A program made the position numbers and the translations under genes. This document shows, one piece after another, positions 1-8,874 of a stretch of 64,000 nt of DNA; position 1 is the first letter of the stretch, and each line of letters opens with the position of its first letter. Below the pieces are notes generated by a model. The model searched no databases. It worked only from the letters and a program-made list of their open reading frames with translations, and was not told where the DNA came from. Source of the DNA: VGXO01 sp964614695 (GTDB lineage Bacteria > Planctomycetota > Phycisphaerae > Phycisphaerales > SM1A02); NCBI GenBank assembly GCA_964614695.1, contig CAZTMB010000004.1, positions 1-64,000 on the forward strand, in the 5' to 3' direction.

Positions 1-331
1 GCTTCGCAGTCCTGGTCCACCGCGCGCGTTCCGTCGATCCGTCCAAGCGGCATGCGGCGAGCGACGCGAGCCCTCTCCGCGTGGCGTGGCCATCCGTCCA
101 ACCCGAGCCGATCCGACCCGAGCCGGTTGATCAACGGCGGCCGCCGGTCCCTCTTCTTGAGAAATCGCGCGGCAAACCCACCGGCGGAACTTGACCATTG
201 GGGTTGATGCGGCAGTCTTCACGCAAATCGGCCGCCCCGCGGCGGGCTTGGCATTCCCCGTTGGCAGCGGCTAGCGTCGACTTGTCGCCACCTGCCGGTA
301 TCGGCCCATTCACGAGAGAGACCAACGACCC
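1..331. other. Intergenic stretch, no supported gene
   Basis: I see no convincing gene here. Short open frames lack ribosome sites and recognisable products. A purine-rich GAGAGAG lies about 12 nt before the ATG at 332, and a weak TTGACC at 191 could belong to a promoter, but its -10 partner is poor. Confidence 0.4.
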
Positions 332-1045
332 ATGCTCGAACCTTCGTCCCGCGACCGCTCTCGATCCGCCCGCCGCGTCCGCTGGGAGTCCGTGGCGCTC
401 GCCACGGCGGCGACCTTCGCGTGCCTCGATGCCGCCGGCGCCGCGGTCCTCGTCAAGTACCCGTTCAACAACAACACCGACGGCAGCAACGGCTTCGCCT
501 ACACCACCTTCGACTCGGGCGTGCTGGCGAGTTCGGTGGTTGCAAAGGGCGCCGGTCTTGGCCAGTACTCGGTCGGCACGGACAGCTGGAGCGGCTCCAC
601 GCAGGTCCTGAAGACCGGACCGGGCACTGAGGTCTCCAACGCCACCGCCGCAGACGCCGTCGCCAACGACTGGTACTTCCAGTTCACGCTGACGCCGACC
701 TCGAGCATGGACATCCGCTCGATCGAGGCCGACTGGAGCCGCGGCGGCACCACCGCGGTCCGCGGCTGGTTCGTGCGGTCGAGCCTCGACAGCTACGCCA
801 GCAACCTCTACGCGAACGAGACGCCCATCGGTACCGCGACCGGTCTGCAGCATGTCGGCTTCAACATCACAGGCTTCACCGGCTTGACCTCGGCGGTGAC
901 CTTCCGGTTCTACATCTACACCGACAGAACCGGGCGCTACATGGACTTCCAGAACGTCCAGTTCAACAGTCACGCGGTTCCGGGCGGCGCGGGCGGCGCG
1001 TTGCTCGCCACGGCGCTCATGGGCCTGCGTCGCCGGCGACGCTGA
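332..1045 (+). CDS. Secreted protein with PEP-CTERM-like sorting tail
   Basis: A 237-residue exported protein of unknown function. The N-terminus has an Arg-rich stretch followed by a hydrophobic segment ending near AAGAAV (residues about 20-36), a likely signal peptide. The middle is Thr/Ser/Gly/Asn-rich beta-type sequence. The C-terminus has the three parts of a PEP-CTERM-like anchor: VPGGAGG, a short hydrophobic helix (ALLATALMGL) and a terminal run of five arginines. In this family the tail is normally processed by an exosortase during export to the cell surface, and no exosortase gene is in the window. The ATG at 332 follows a purine-rich stretch. The start could be slightly off; the tail is the strongest evidence. 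Confidence 0.75.
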   Translation: MLEPSSRDRSRSARRVRWESVALATAATFACLDAAGAAVLVKYPFNNNTDGSNGFAYTTFDSGVLASSVVAKGAGLGQYSVGTDSWSGSTQVLKTGPGTEVSNATAADAVANDWYFQFTLTPTSSMDIRSIEADWSRGGTTAVRGWFVRSSLDSYASNLYANETPIGTATGLQHVGFNITGFTGLTSAVTFRFYIYTDRTGRYMDFQNVQFNSHAVPGGAGGALLATALMGLRRRRR

Positions 1046-1594
1046 CGCGGCGAGGGCGTCGGTTTCGGGCTCGTTGACGCGATCGCGAAGGCCAGCGAAG
1101 GCCCGAGAAGGTGCGCTTGCGTTCTCCAAGCCGATGGCCTGGTGCAATGGGCCTCGTGCGCCGCATTGGCTTGATGGGGAACCATGGGACCGGGAACGAA
1201 GCGGGCGGTTTGCACTTCGCGCTCGGCGGTGTTCGAGCGGTCGGTGTACCGACGGCGGGCGCCCTCGCGGACTTCACGCCAGTCGCCCGCCCGGCGGTGC
1301 AGCGCTTCATGGTCTCGGTTTCATGGGGGCCAGTCGGTCCACCCCGCCCATCGAGTCCATCCAACACGCCGCCGAGCGAAGCGAGCGGCCGGCGTTCCGG
1401 CAGATTCGAAGCCATGGCTTGAATCAGCCGGCCTGGGGTGTTCGCACTGCCGCGACCGCGACGCGGTCGAAGTGGATCTTCTGATCGATGGCCTCGCGGG
1501 CCGGACGGTCATCGAGGGGAAGGCGTCGATCGCGTCAACCGTCACCTCGACGCCCGCGACCCGGCTACCCTCCTCGCTTCCCGAATCGCTGCCC
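1046..1594. other. Long intergenic region before lipA
   Basis: 549 bases without a supported gene. Overlapping frames are open only because of the high GC content and show no domain. The part from 1111 to 1280 resembles the inverse of 14781-14959 (see repeat entries). A TACCCT at 1566-1571, 23 nt before the lipA ATG, is a possible -10. Confidence 0.5.
1111..1280 (+). repeat. Dispersed intergenic element, copy A
   Basis: Degenerate element whose second copy lies at 14781-14959 in opposite orientation. The best block is an identical 15-mer (acgaagcgggcggtt, 1196-1210 here), then five differing bases, then ttcgcgctc (1216-1224). Flanking blocks gcctc-tgcgccg and gagcggt also align in the same order with similar spacing. 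Neither copy is inside a gene. No terminal inverted repeats or target duplication are visible, so the type is unknown. Confidence 0.5.
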
Positions 1595-2835
1595 ATGCCG
1601 ACTCCCGCCCCAGAACCCGCTCCCAACTCGCCGCTCGCGCGGACCCTCGCGCGGCATCCGCGGCCGTTGGNNNNNNNNNNNNNNNNNNNNNNNNNNNNNN
1701 NNNNNNNNNNNNNNNNNNNNNNNNNNNNNNNNNNNNNNNNNNNNNNNNNNNNNNNNNNNNNNNNNNNNNNCCCGCTCCCAACTCGCCGCTCGCGCGGACC
1801 CTCGCGCGGCATCCGCGGCCGTTGGGCGGCGACACCGCACGGAGCGTGGGCCCGGCGGCGGTGAGCCTCACCGGCTTCGTCCTCAACAACATCGAGAAGG
1901 AGGCGCAGACCCTCCGCATCGGCAAGAAGCCCGACTGGCTTCGGGCCCGCATGCCGGGCGGCGAGGGCTTCCGGAAGATGAAGTCGATCATCGACGAGCA
2001 TCGCCTGCACACGGTCTGCGAGGAGGCGAGCTGCCCGAACATCGGCGAGTGCTGGGCCCGCGGCGCCGCGACGATCATGATCCTCGGCGACACCTGCACG
2101 CGAAGCTGCGGCTTCTGCAACGTGAAGACCGGTCGCCCGCCGGAACTCGATCTCGACGAGCCTCGCCGCGTCGCGGAGAGCCTGAAGTTGGTCGGCTTGA
2201 AGCACGTCGTCATCACCTCGGTCAACCGCGACGAACTGCCCGATGGCGGCGCCGCGATCTGGGCCGAGACGATCGAGCGGGTGCACGAGGCGTGCCCCGA
2301 GATGTCGGTCGAGGTGCTCGTCGGCGACTTCATGGGCGACGAGAAGGCGCTTCAGAAGGTGATCGACGCGCGGCCCGAGATCCTCGCCCACAACATGGAG
2401 ACGGTGCGGCGCATGCATCCGGCGGTGCGTCCGCAGGCCCGCTACGAGCGGAGCCTTCGGGTGCTCGCGCAGATCAAGGCGGGCGGCCTCGTCACCAAGA
2501 CCGGCATCATGGTCGGCATCGGCGAGCACGAGAACGAGGTGCACGAACTGCTCGAGGACGTCCGCCGCGAGAGCGACGCGGACATCATGACGATCGGGCA
2601 GTACCTGCAGCCCACCCGCAACCACCTGCCGATCGCCCGCTGGGTGCATCCGGAGGAGTTCGAGCGCTATCGCGTCACCGGTCTCGAGCGTGGCTTCAAG
2701 GTCGTCGAGAGCGGCCCGCTGGTGCGTTCGAGTTATCACGCGGACGAACAGGCCGCGCGGCTCGCCGGGCCGCGTGGGGAAACCGCCCGAACGATGGGGC
2801 GGCTGATCGAGCAAGGGCGTCGAAACCGCTCGTGA
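1595..2835 (+). CDS. lipA: Lipoyl synthase (interrupted by an assembly gap)
   Basis: Radical-SAM enzyme that inserts two sulfur atoms into octanoyl groups on lipoyl domains, serving 2-oxoacid dehydrogenases and glycine cleavage in the cytoplasm. The auxiliary iron-sulfur motif CEEASCPNIGEC (2017-2052), the radical-SAM motif CTRSCGFC (2095-2118) and the C-terminal RSSYHADEQA are all present. The N-terminal part crosses a run of N. Removing the 100 N and one copy of the flanking 55-bp repeat puts the ATG at 1595 in frame with the rest, giving 361 residues with a Pro-rich leader (MPTPAPEPAP). Alternative in-frame GTG starts are at 1846 and 1861 if that leader is not translated. No lipB is adjacent. 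Confidence 0.93.
1671..1770. other. Assembly gap (100 N) flanked by identical 55-bp repeats
   Basis: Exactly 100 N. Bases 1616-1670 before the gap are identical to 1771-1825 after it. This is the pattern expected when two contigs overlapping by one assembly k-mer are scaffolded instead of merged. Removing 155 bases restores the lipA frame. Confidence 0.95.
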
Positions 2836-2904
2836 CGCCGCGGTTGGTGGGGCCCTGGCGCGGGGCGAGCCGGGGCTTGGGGCGGAAACCCACGATCGAA
2901 GGTG

Positions 2905-2932
2905 TTGTCTCGGGGCGATCACGACGTACTGT
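2905..2932 (+). promoter_or_regulatory. Candidate promoter for the dockerin-like mini-protein
   Basis: TTGTCT (2905-2910), 16-bp spacer, TACTGT (2927-2932). Transcription would begin near 2940 and give a leader of about 60 nt carrying the GAGGAG site before the ATG at 3000. Only a moderate match to the housekeeping consensus. Confidence 0.3.
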
Positions 2933-2999
2933 TGACCGACACGTCCGATCGAGGGCTCGGACGGCTTTCCGGGACCGAACCTATTGAGGAGTTCAGACC

Positions 3000-3251
3000 A
3001 TGCTCATCACCACCCTGCTCGTCGGATCGCTCGCCTCCGCCTCGCTTGCCGCGAGCCCTGCTCCGGCGATCGCGCCGTGCGTGGCGGATCTCAACGGCGA
3101 CGGCGTCGTCAACGGCGCGGACCTCGGCATCCTGCTCGCGAACTGGGGCAAGCCCGGTGCGACCGATCTCGACGGCAACGGCACCACCGACGGCGCCGAT
3201 CAGGCGATCCTCATGGGCGCTTGGGGGCCGTGCCCGTCGCAGAATCCCTGA
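3000..3251 (+). CDS. Small secreted dockerin-like protein
   Basis: An 83-residue exported protein that is almost entirely a dockerin-like pair of calcium loops. A signal peptide covers about residues 1-23 (hydrophobic LLVGSLASASLA). Loop one is DLNGDGVVNGADL (30-42) followed by GILLANWG. Loop two is DLDGNGTTDGADQ (56-68) followed by AILMGAWG. Cys27 and Cys78 bracket the pair and could form a disulfide clasp. GAGGAG at 2986-2991 lies just upstream of the ATG. In cellulosome-type systems dockerins bind cohesins; here no catalytic domain is attached and no cohesin is visible, so the partner is unknown. Confidence 0.8.
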   Translation: MLITTLLVGSLASASLAASPAPAIAPCVADLNGDGVVNGADLGILLANWGKPGATDLDGNGTTDGADQAILMGAWGPCPSQNP

Positions 3252-3381
3252 CGCCGCCTCGCGCGGAACTTGCAACGACTCCCGATCGCAGGCGATAACA
3301 CCTCTGCCACGAGCAGCCGTCCACGCGTGGGCGGCTGCTTGCGTCTTGCCACTCGCCCACCGTTCACCTTCTGGAGTCGCC

Positions 3382-4005
3382 ATGCGATCGAGAACGCTCA
3401 CCGCCGCCGCCCTCGCCGTCCCCTCGATTCTCGTCGCGCTGGCCCTTGCGCCCCGGCAGTCCACGCCTGCGGCGACTCCGATCCCCGAGAAGGCCGCCGG
3501 CACCTTCAAGATCGACCGCGTCCACTCGAGCTGCAACTTCCGCGTCGAGCACCTCGCGGCGAGCATGTTCTGGGGCCGCTTCGACGACGTGAACGGCTCG
3601 ATCACCTACACGCCCGGATCGACCGGCTCGCTCGAGTTCGACATCCGTATCCCGGTCGCGAGCGTGCACGGCGGCGACGACAAGCTCGACAACCATCTCA
3701 AGGGCCCCGACTTCTTCAACGCGAAGGAGTTTCCCGAGATGACCTTCAAGAGCACGAAGGCGACGCCCGCCGGCGGCAGGATGTGGAAGGTCGAGGGCGA
3801 CCTCACCCTGCTCGGCGTCACCAAGCCGATCACCGCGATGGTCGAGTGGATCGGCTTCTCCGAGCCGCGCGGCAAGAAGCTGATCGGCTTCGAGGCGTCC
3901 TTCACGATCACCCGCAGCGACTTCGGCATGGACTACCAGGTCGATCAGGGCGGGCTTGGCGACGAGGTCTCGATCATCGTGGGCCTCGAGGCGGTGAGCT
4001 CCTGA
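3382..4005 (+). CDS. YceI family periplasmic protein, copy 1
   Basis: A 207-residue exported lipocalin-like protein of the YceI family, which binds isoprenoid-type lipids in characterised members. Residues 1 to about 28 form a signal peptide (LALAPRQS at its end). The YceI fold runs from FKIDRVHSS to the end and includes the typical NAKEFPEMTFKST and VEGDLTLLGVTKP blocks. CTGGAG before the ATG at 3382 serves as ribosome site. It is a close paralogue of the gene at 5246 and lies just before the membrane protein at 4130. The precise ligand cannot be read from sequence. Confidence 0.9.
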   Translation: MRSRTLTAAALAVPSILVALALAPRQSTPAATPIPEKAAGTFKIDRVHSSCNFRVEHLAASMFWGRFDDVNGSITYTPGSTGSLEFDIRIPVASVHGGDDKLDNHLKGPDFFNAKEFPEMTFKSTKATPAGGRMWKVEGDLTLLGVTKPITAMVEWIGFSEPRGKKLIGFEASFTITRSDFGMDYQVDQGGLGDEVSIIVGLEAVSS

Positions 4006-4129
4006 TCGATCCGCGATCGGACCGATGGACCAGGGTTCCGCCGCGCGGATCGGTGCGGCGGAATCGCAAGGCGGATCGACGCGGCGCGATTCCGGTCGCC
4101 TGCATGAACGTCCCGATGGGAGCGCCGCG

Positions 4130-5113
4130 ATGAGTCCATTCGAGATCGTCCTGAAGGGTGTGCTGATGCCGATGGCGGCGGGTCTCGTGCCGCTCGCGAT
4201 CGGCATGCGGCTGTGGCGTCGGGACGCGCCATCGGCGGCGAGCGGCTGGGGACTCGCGGTCGCGGTGGCGATCACGTTCGCGTTGGCGCTCTGGGTGCAG
4301 GAGGGCGACAAGCTCTGGGAGCTGCGGCAGAAGTGGCAGTGGCTCTGGGTGCTCTCGGCGTCGATCGCGGCGGCGAGCGTGGTGGTCGCGATCCCGCTGC
4401 CCGGGCCGAGGATTCCCGCGTGGATCAAGGGCTCGCTGCTTGTGGCGATCGCGGGTTCGATCGCCGTGCTGATGCTGAAGCCGCCGGGGTTCGACGAGTT
4501 TCGAGATCGAATCGTCGTCTTCCTCGCGATCGCCGGGCCCGCGTGGCTCGCGATGCCGTGGTGCGGCGCGGGTGGTGCGTGCGCATCGGACGACGATCGC
4601 GGACCGGTTCGCTCCGGTTCCCCCGGCTGGTCGTTCGGCGTCGCGTTCTGGCTCGCGGCATCGGGGCTCTCGGGGGTCGTGCTTCTCTCCGGCTTCGCGA
4701 AGCTGGCGATTCCGCTCGGTGCGCTCGCGGCGCTCTCGATGGCGGCGGCGGTGCTCTCGCTCCGCGGCAAGCGCGACCTCGGCTACTTGGGCATCGCGAC
4801 GCTCGCGGCGACGCTCGGTGCCGCGGCGTTGGTGGGCTGGGCCTACGACGACACCGAAATCCCGGCGTGGAGCTTCCTCGCGATGGCGGTGGCGCCCGCG
4901 GCGATGCGGATCCCGCTGCCGCGGTCGTGGAGGTTCGCGGCCGTCACTCGCCTTGCGGTCGTGCTGCTCGTCGTCGGTGCCGCGGGCGGCACGGCGGCCG
5001 TCAAGGGTGGATTGCTCGAGCCGGCGGAAGGCGACGGCGGCTCCGAGTACGAGTATGACTACGGATTCGGCTGGTCGAACGACATGGCGGGCGTGCGCGA
5101 ACGCAGCGTCTGA
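4130..5113 (+). CDS. Polytopic membrane protein of unknown function
   Basis: 327 residues with roughly nine hydrophobic segments spaced through the chain and a short acidic, Tyr-rich C-terminal tail (EYEYDYGFG). I do not recognise a family; it lacks the His pairs of cytochrome b561, a common YceI partner. GGGAG at 4118-4122, seven nt before the ATG, supports this start. It sits between two YceI paralogues on the same strand and may be transcribed with copy 1, so a role in membrane lipid or quinone handling is possible but only inferred. Confidence 0.75.
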   Translation: MSPFEIVLKGVLMPMAAGLVPLAIGMRLWRRDAPSAASGWGLAVAVAITFALALWVQEGDKLWELRQKWQWLWVLSASIAAASVVVAIPLPGPRIPAWIKGSLLVAIAGSIAVLMLKPPGFDEFRDRIVVFLAIAGPAWLAMPWCGAGGACASDDDRGPVRSGSPGWSFGVAFWLAASGLSGVVLLSGFAKLAIPLGALAALSMAAAVLSLRGKRDLGYLGIATLAATLGAAALVGWAYDDTEIPAWSFLAMAVAPAAMRIPLPRSWRFAAVTRLAVVLLVVGAAGGTAAVKGGLLEPAEGDGGSEYEYDYGFGWSNDMAGVRERSV

Positions 5114-5245
5114 TGTCGCCGTCGAAGTCGCCTCAAGATGTCGCGAGCCCGAAGCCGCGATCGCCCCGTGACCGAACCCCGAAGGCCGTCCCCATTTCCT
5201 GGGACGGATTCCGCCTGCAACGAAACACCCCCAGGAGCCACTGAC

Positions 5246-6057
5246 ATGAACCGTTCGAACCTTCGTCGCGCCGCCTTTCTCGCCGTTGCGATCTCCATGC
5301 CCGCGGCGGCGCTCGCCTTGGCGCCGCGTCAGTCCGCCGCGCCCGCCGCGGCGACCGCGCCGGCCATTCCGGCCGCGGCCGCCGGNNNNNNNNNNNNNNN
5401 NNNNNNNNNNNNNNNNNNNNNNNNNNNNNNNNNNNNNNNNNNNNNNNNNNNNNNNNNNNNNNNNNNNNNNNNNNNNNNNNNNNNNAGTCCGCCGCGCCCG
5501 CCGCGGCGACCGCGCCGGCCATTCCGGCCGCGGCCGCCGGCGCGTACACCGTCGATGGCGTCCACTCGAACGCCCACTTCAAGGTGCAGCATCTCGGGGC
5601 CGGCATGTTCTGGGGCCGCTTCGACGACGTGAAGGGCTCGCTGAGCTACACGCCGGGTGCCGCGGGCACGCTCGACTTCGACATCCAGATCCCGATCGCC
5701 GGGATCCACAGCGGCAACGACAATCTCGACAAGCACCTGCTGAGCCCGGACTTCTTCAACGCGAAGGAGTTCCCGGAGATGACGTTCAAGAGCACCAAGG
5801 CGTCTCCCGCGGCGGGCGGGATGTGGAAGGTCGAAGGCGACCTCACGCTGCTCGGCGTCACCAAGCCGGTCGTCGCGATGGTCGAGTTCACCGGCGCCGC
5901 CGACAAGGGCCGCGGCATGCGGGTCGGCTTCGAGGCGTCGTTCGCCATCAACCGCAGCGAGTTCGGGATGGGCTACGGCGTCGACAACGGCTCGCTCGGC
6001 GACAAGGTCTTCGTCGTGGTCGGCCTCGAAGGCGTCGCGGCGAAGAGCGGTTCCTGA
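5246..6057 (+). CDS. YceI family periplasmic protein, copy 2 (interrupted by gap)
   Basis: Second YceI paralogue. The signal peptide (ISMPAAALALAPRQS) and an Ala/Pro-rich linker lie before the gap; the YceI domain lies after it. Collapsing the 100 N plus one 55-bp repeat joins the two parts in one frame of 218 residues. Long blocks are shared with copy 1 (MFWGRFDDV, PDFFNAKEFPEMTFKSTKA, KVEGDLTLLGVTKP), so the pair arose by duplication. The start is set by AGGAG eight nt before the ATG. A strong hairpin terminator follows at 6077. Confidence 0.9.
5386..5485. other. Assembly gap (100 N) flanked by identical 55-bp repeats
   Basis: Bases 5331-5385 are identical to 5486-5540. Deleting 155 bases restores the YceI reading frame, so the gap contains no missing sequence. 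Confidence 0.95.
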
Positions 6058-6076
6058 TCGCCACCGATCGATCGTG

Positions 6077-6108
6077 AAGGGGAAGGCGTCTTCGGGCGCC
6101 TTCCCCTT
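6077..6108 (+). terminator. Hairpin terminator with UUCG tetraloop
   Basis: Stem of 14 pairs (6077-6090 with 6095-6108, one G-U) closed by a C(UUCG)G tetraloop and followed by TTCTCGTT. It lies 20 bp after the YceI copy 2 stop codon. Confidence 0.75.
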
Positions 6109-6224
6109 TCTCGTTCCTGCTTGATCGACAATCTCAAGCGCGTTCCGACGACCACGAAGGCCGAGCCTCCACGCTGCGACGCGATCGCCCGCGCCGCGGC
6201 ATCGCGAGGTCGTCGGGCTGCGAC

Positions 6225-6230
6225 TACCTT
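6225..6230 (+). promoter_or_regulatory. TANNNT -10 element, likely leaderless start
   Basis: TACCTT ends 6 nt before the ATG at 6237, so transcription would start at or next to the start codon. No -35 consensus and no Shine-Dalgarno are visible. Confidence 0.4.
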
Positions 6231-6236
6231 CTCGCC

Positions 6237-6635
6237 ATGCAGACCGGCCAGTCAGGCACGATCGAGATCCGCGTCCGCTACGCCGAGTGCGACCCGATGG
6301 GCGTGGCGCACCACAGCGCGTACGCGCCGTGGTTCGAGATGGGCCGCACGGAGCTGTTGCGCACGACCGGCGGCAACTACCGCGACCTCGAGTCGGCGGG
6401 CATCCTGCTCGCGGTCGTCAAGCTCGCGATCCGCTACAAGAAGCCCGCCCGCTACGACGACGTGCTCTCGCTCACGACCCGCATCGCGAACCTCGGCCAC
6501 GTCAAGATCGAGCACGAGTACGAGCTTCGCCGCGGCGAGGAACTGCTCGCGACCGCGGAGACGACGCTCGCGTGCATCGACCGCGAAGGAAGGGCTCAGC
6601 CGCTTCCGGCGACGCTGACCGGACCGTCGAGCTGA
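6237..6635 (+). CDS. YbgC/FadM-type acyl-CoA thioesterase
   Basis: A 132-residue single hotdog domain, the usual length for the YbgC-like 4-hydroxybenzoyl-CoA thioesterase family, which hydrolyses acyl-CoA or acyl-ACP thioesters in the cytoplasm. The active-site block YAECDPMGVAHHSAYAPWFE (residues about 15-34) carries the catalytic Asp of the family. The rest follows the hotdog pattern, with a YKKPARYDD turn. It is a single-gene unit, separated from YceI by a terminator and convergent with RNase Y. Substrate cannot be assigned. The ATG at 6237 lacks a ribosome site and may be leaderless. Confidence 0.88.
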   Translation: MQTGQSGTIEIRVRYAECDPMGVAHHSAYAPWFEMGRTELLRTTGGNYRDLESAGILLAVVKLAIRYKKPARYDDVLSLTTRIANLGHVKIEHEYELRRGEELLATAETTLACIDREGRAQPLPATLTGPSS

Positions 6636-6761
6636 CCGGCCCGGTCAACGGCCGAAGCGTCGGGTTCGATTCGCGAATCCCCACGCCCTGCGGCTCGAGG
6701 TCGGGGCGAGGCGGATGACTCCGCGATGTCGCTCAGGCCTCGCGCGTCTTGCCGAGCAGGA

Positions 6762-8399
6762 TCAGCGCGCCGTCGCCTCGGCGCGGACCTCGCGGAGCAC
6801 CGTGACCTTGATCTCGCCGGGGAAGGTCATCTCCTCCTCGACGCGCTTGGCGATCGCGGTGGCGATGGCGAAGGTCTGCACGTCGTCGGCCCGCTTCGCG
6901 TCGACGATCACCCGCACCTCGCGGCCCGCCTGGATCGCGTGGGCCTCGTCGACGAAGGGCTGCTCCTTCGCGATCCCTTCGAGCTGCTCGAGCCGCTTGA
7001 TGTAGAGCTCCATCGACTCGCGCCGTGCGCCGGGCCGAGCGCCCGAGATCGCATCGGCCGCCATCACGATCGGCGTGTACGGCGTCGTCGCGGCGATGTC
7101 GCCGTGGTGGCCGCCGATCGCGTTGAGGACCGCCTCGGACTTCTCGCCGAACTTGCGGGCGAACTCCATGCCGATCGCGGGATGGCCGCCCTCCATCTCG
7201 TGGTCCATCGCCTTGCCGATGTCGTGCAGGAAGCCGCAGCGGCGGGCGACCTGCCCGTCGAGACCGAGCTGGTCGGCGATCATCTGGCTGAGGTAGGCGA
7301 CCTCGATCGAGTGGCGAAGCACGTTCTGCCCGTAGCTCGTGCGGAAGTGCAGCTTGCCCATCGCCTCGACGACCTTGGGGTTGAGGCCGCGGATGTTCGC
7401 TTCGAGCACCGCCTCGTTGCCGTGCTTGACGATCCGCTCGGCGATGTCGCGCTTGGTCTGCTCGACGATCTCCTCGATGCGGGAGGGATGCACGCGGCCG
7501 TCGGCGACGAGCTTCTGAAGGCTCTCCGCGGCGATCGCCTGCCGCACGCGGTCGAAGCAGGAGACGCTGATCACCCCGGGCGTGTCGTCGACGAGGATGT
7601 CGACGCCGGTGGCCTTCTCGATCGCGCGGATGTTGCGTCCCTCGCGGCCGATGATGCGGCCCTTCATGTCGTCGGAGGGGATCTTGATCGAGCGCACCGT
7701 GCTGTCGGCGACGTGCTCGGCGGCGAAGCGCTGGATCGCCATCAGGGTGATCTCGCGCGAACGCTCGTGGGCGCGGTGCTCGGCCTCCTCGACGATCTGC
7801 TGGGTGAGCGCCGACGCCTCGTGCTCGGCCTCGACGCGGATCTCCGCCATGAACGCCTCGACGGCCTGCTCGCGGGAGAGGCCCGAGACCTCCGCCAGGC
7901 GACGGGTGAGCTCGCCGCGGTCGCGGGCGAGATCGGCCTCGCGAGCGTCGATCTCCGCGGCGCGGGCCTTGTTCGCCTCGTCGCGGGCGTCGAGGGACTG
8001 CTCGCGTTCGCCGAGCTGCTCGAGCTTCCGGTCGAGGGTGTCCTCGCGCTTCGCGGCGCGGGCTTGGCTCTGCTTGAGTTCGGCGAGGGTCGCCGCGACC
8101 TCCTTGTCGAAGGCGTCCCGGCGCTCGGCGGCCTTCCGCTCGGCCTCGAGTTCGGCGGTGCGGGCGAGCGCTTCGGCTTGCGTTCGGCCTTCCTTGAGGA
8201 TCCGCTCGGACTCGGTTCGGGCGTCGGCGAGGGCCCGCTCGGTCTCGGCCTTCGCGGCGGAACGCTTGGGGGCAAGCACGAGCGCGGCGATCACGGCGCC
8301 GAGCACGAGGCCGCCCACGCCGAGAAGAATCGGCAGCATCAGGTTCGCGGCGGCGGGCGCGGCGGCGAGCAGGGGAGTGATGGTGGAGTCGAGGGTCAC
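6762..8399 (-). CDS. rny: Ribonuclease Y
   Basis: Membrane-anchored endoribonuclease that starts mRNA decay. The 545-residue order is typical: N-terminal transmembrane helix (residues about 20-42), long charged coiled coil (about 45-215), KH domain (GREGRNIRAIEKATGVD) and HD domain with HSIEVA and the metal-binding FLHDIGK. The start is GTG, supported by GGAGG (complement of 8407-8411) seven nt upstream. A promoter at 8875-8902 gives a leader of roughly 470 nt that also spans a possible small gene. The long forward-strand open frame over this gene is a shadow of its codon bias. Confidence 0.96.
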   Translation of the reverse strand: MTLDSTITPLLAAAPAAANLMLPILLGVGGLVLGAVIAALVLAPKRSAAKAETERALADARTESERILKEGRTQAEALARTAELEAERKAAERRDAFDKEVAATLAELKQSQARAAKREDTLDRKLEQLGEREQSLDARDEANKARAAEIDAREADLARDRGELTRRLAEVSGLSREQAVEAFMAEIRVEAEHEASALTQQIVEEAEHRAHERSREITLMAIQRFAAEHVADSTVRSIKIPSDDMKGRIIGREGRNIRAIEKATGVDILVDDTPGVISVSCFDRVRQAIAAESLQKLVADGRVHPSRIEEIVEQTKRDIAERIVKHGNEAVLEANIRGLNPKVVEAMGKLHFRTSYGQNVLRHSIEVAYLSQMIADQLGLDGQVARRCGFLHDIGKAMDHEMEGGHPAIGMEFARKFGEKSEAVLNAIGGHHGDIAATTPYTPIVMAADAISGARPGARRESMELYIKRLEQLEGIAKEQPFVDEAHAIQAGREVRVIVDAKRADDVQTFAIATAIAKRVEEEMTFPGEIKVTVLREVRAEATAR

Positions 8400-8498
8400 G
8401 GTGGCACCTCCGCGAAGGCCGGCGATCGCCGGCGAAAACCGGACCGGGCGACGCTTCGACGAGAAGCGTGCGCCGGCGGAGCGGAGGCCGTCACCGAA

Positions 8499-8732
8499 TC
8501 ACGAGACGTGGTCGGGCGCCAAGGCGCCGTCTTCAACGATCAGGTCGAGGACCCGATCTGCGAATGCTCGCTGCGGAAGGGGGTCGACTCCGAACCCGGA
8601 TCGGTGGGCCAAGGCCCAAACGAGCGCCTGCGCCTCGCGAAGAGGGGTTCGGAAGATGGGACCCGAGGGGGGTTCGACACGCGGGAGAAGGCTCTTGAAC
8701 GTGGCGGGGTGGGCAGCGACGACGGAGGTCAA
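8499..8732 (-). CDS. Possible small protein in the rny leader
   Basis: Open frame of 77 codons upstream of rny on the same strand, starting with TTG and preceded by GGAG at an 11-nt distance. Third codon positions are mostly G or C, as in neighbouring genes. The product (REAQALVWALAHRSGFGVD and ADRVLDLIVEDG blocks) looks like a soluble helical peptide but matches no family I know. In several bacteria zapA or 6S RNA sits beside rny, but this sequence does not look like ZapA. It could be spurious. Confidence 0.35.
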   Translation of the reverse strand: MTSVVAAHPATFKSLLPRVEPPSGPIFRTPLREAQALVWALAHRSGFGVDPLPQRAFADRVLDLIVEDGALAPDHVS

Positions 8733-8874
8733 CGTGAATCTATCTCCGGCGTTGAAGCGGTTTCAGGCTTCGTGCCGGGGCCGCGCGAGCGGCTCGAATC
8801 GGTGTGCGGCCTGCGGGCGTTCCGCGGGCGGTCCGTGAAGAATCCGGTCCGAGGACCGGTGAAAGTCTGTCGGT

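Noticed and set aside
1616..1825. Paired 55-bp direct repeats as possible attachment sites or a duplication
   Set aside because: The same 55-bp length around exactly 100 N recurs at three unrelated loci, which marks it as an assembly artefact.
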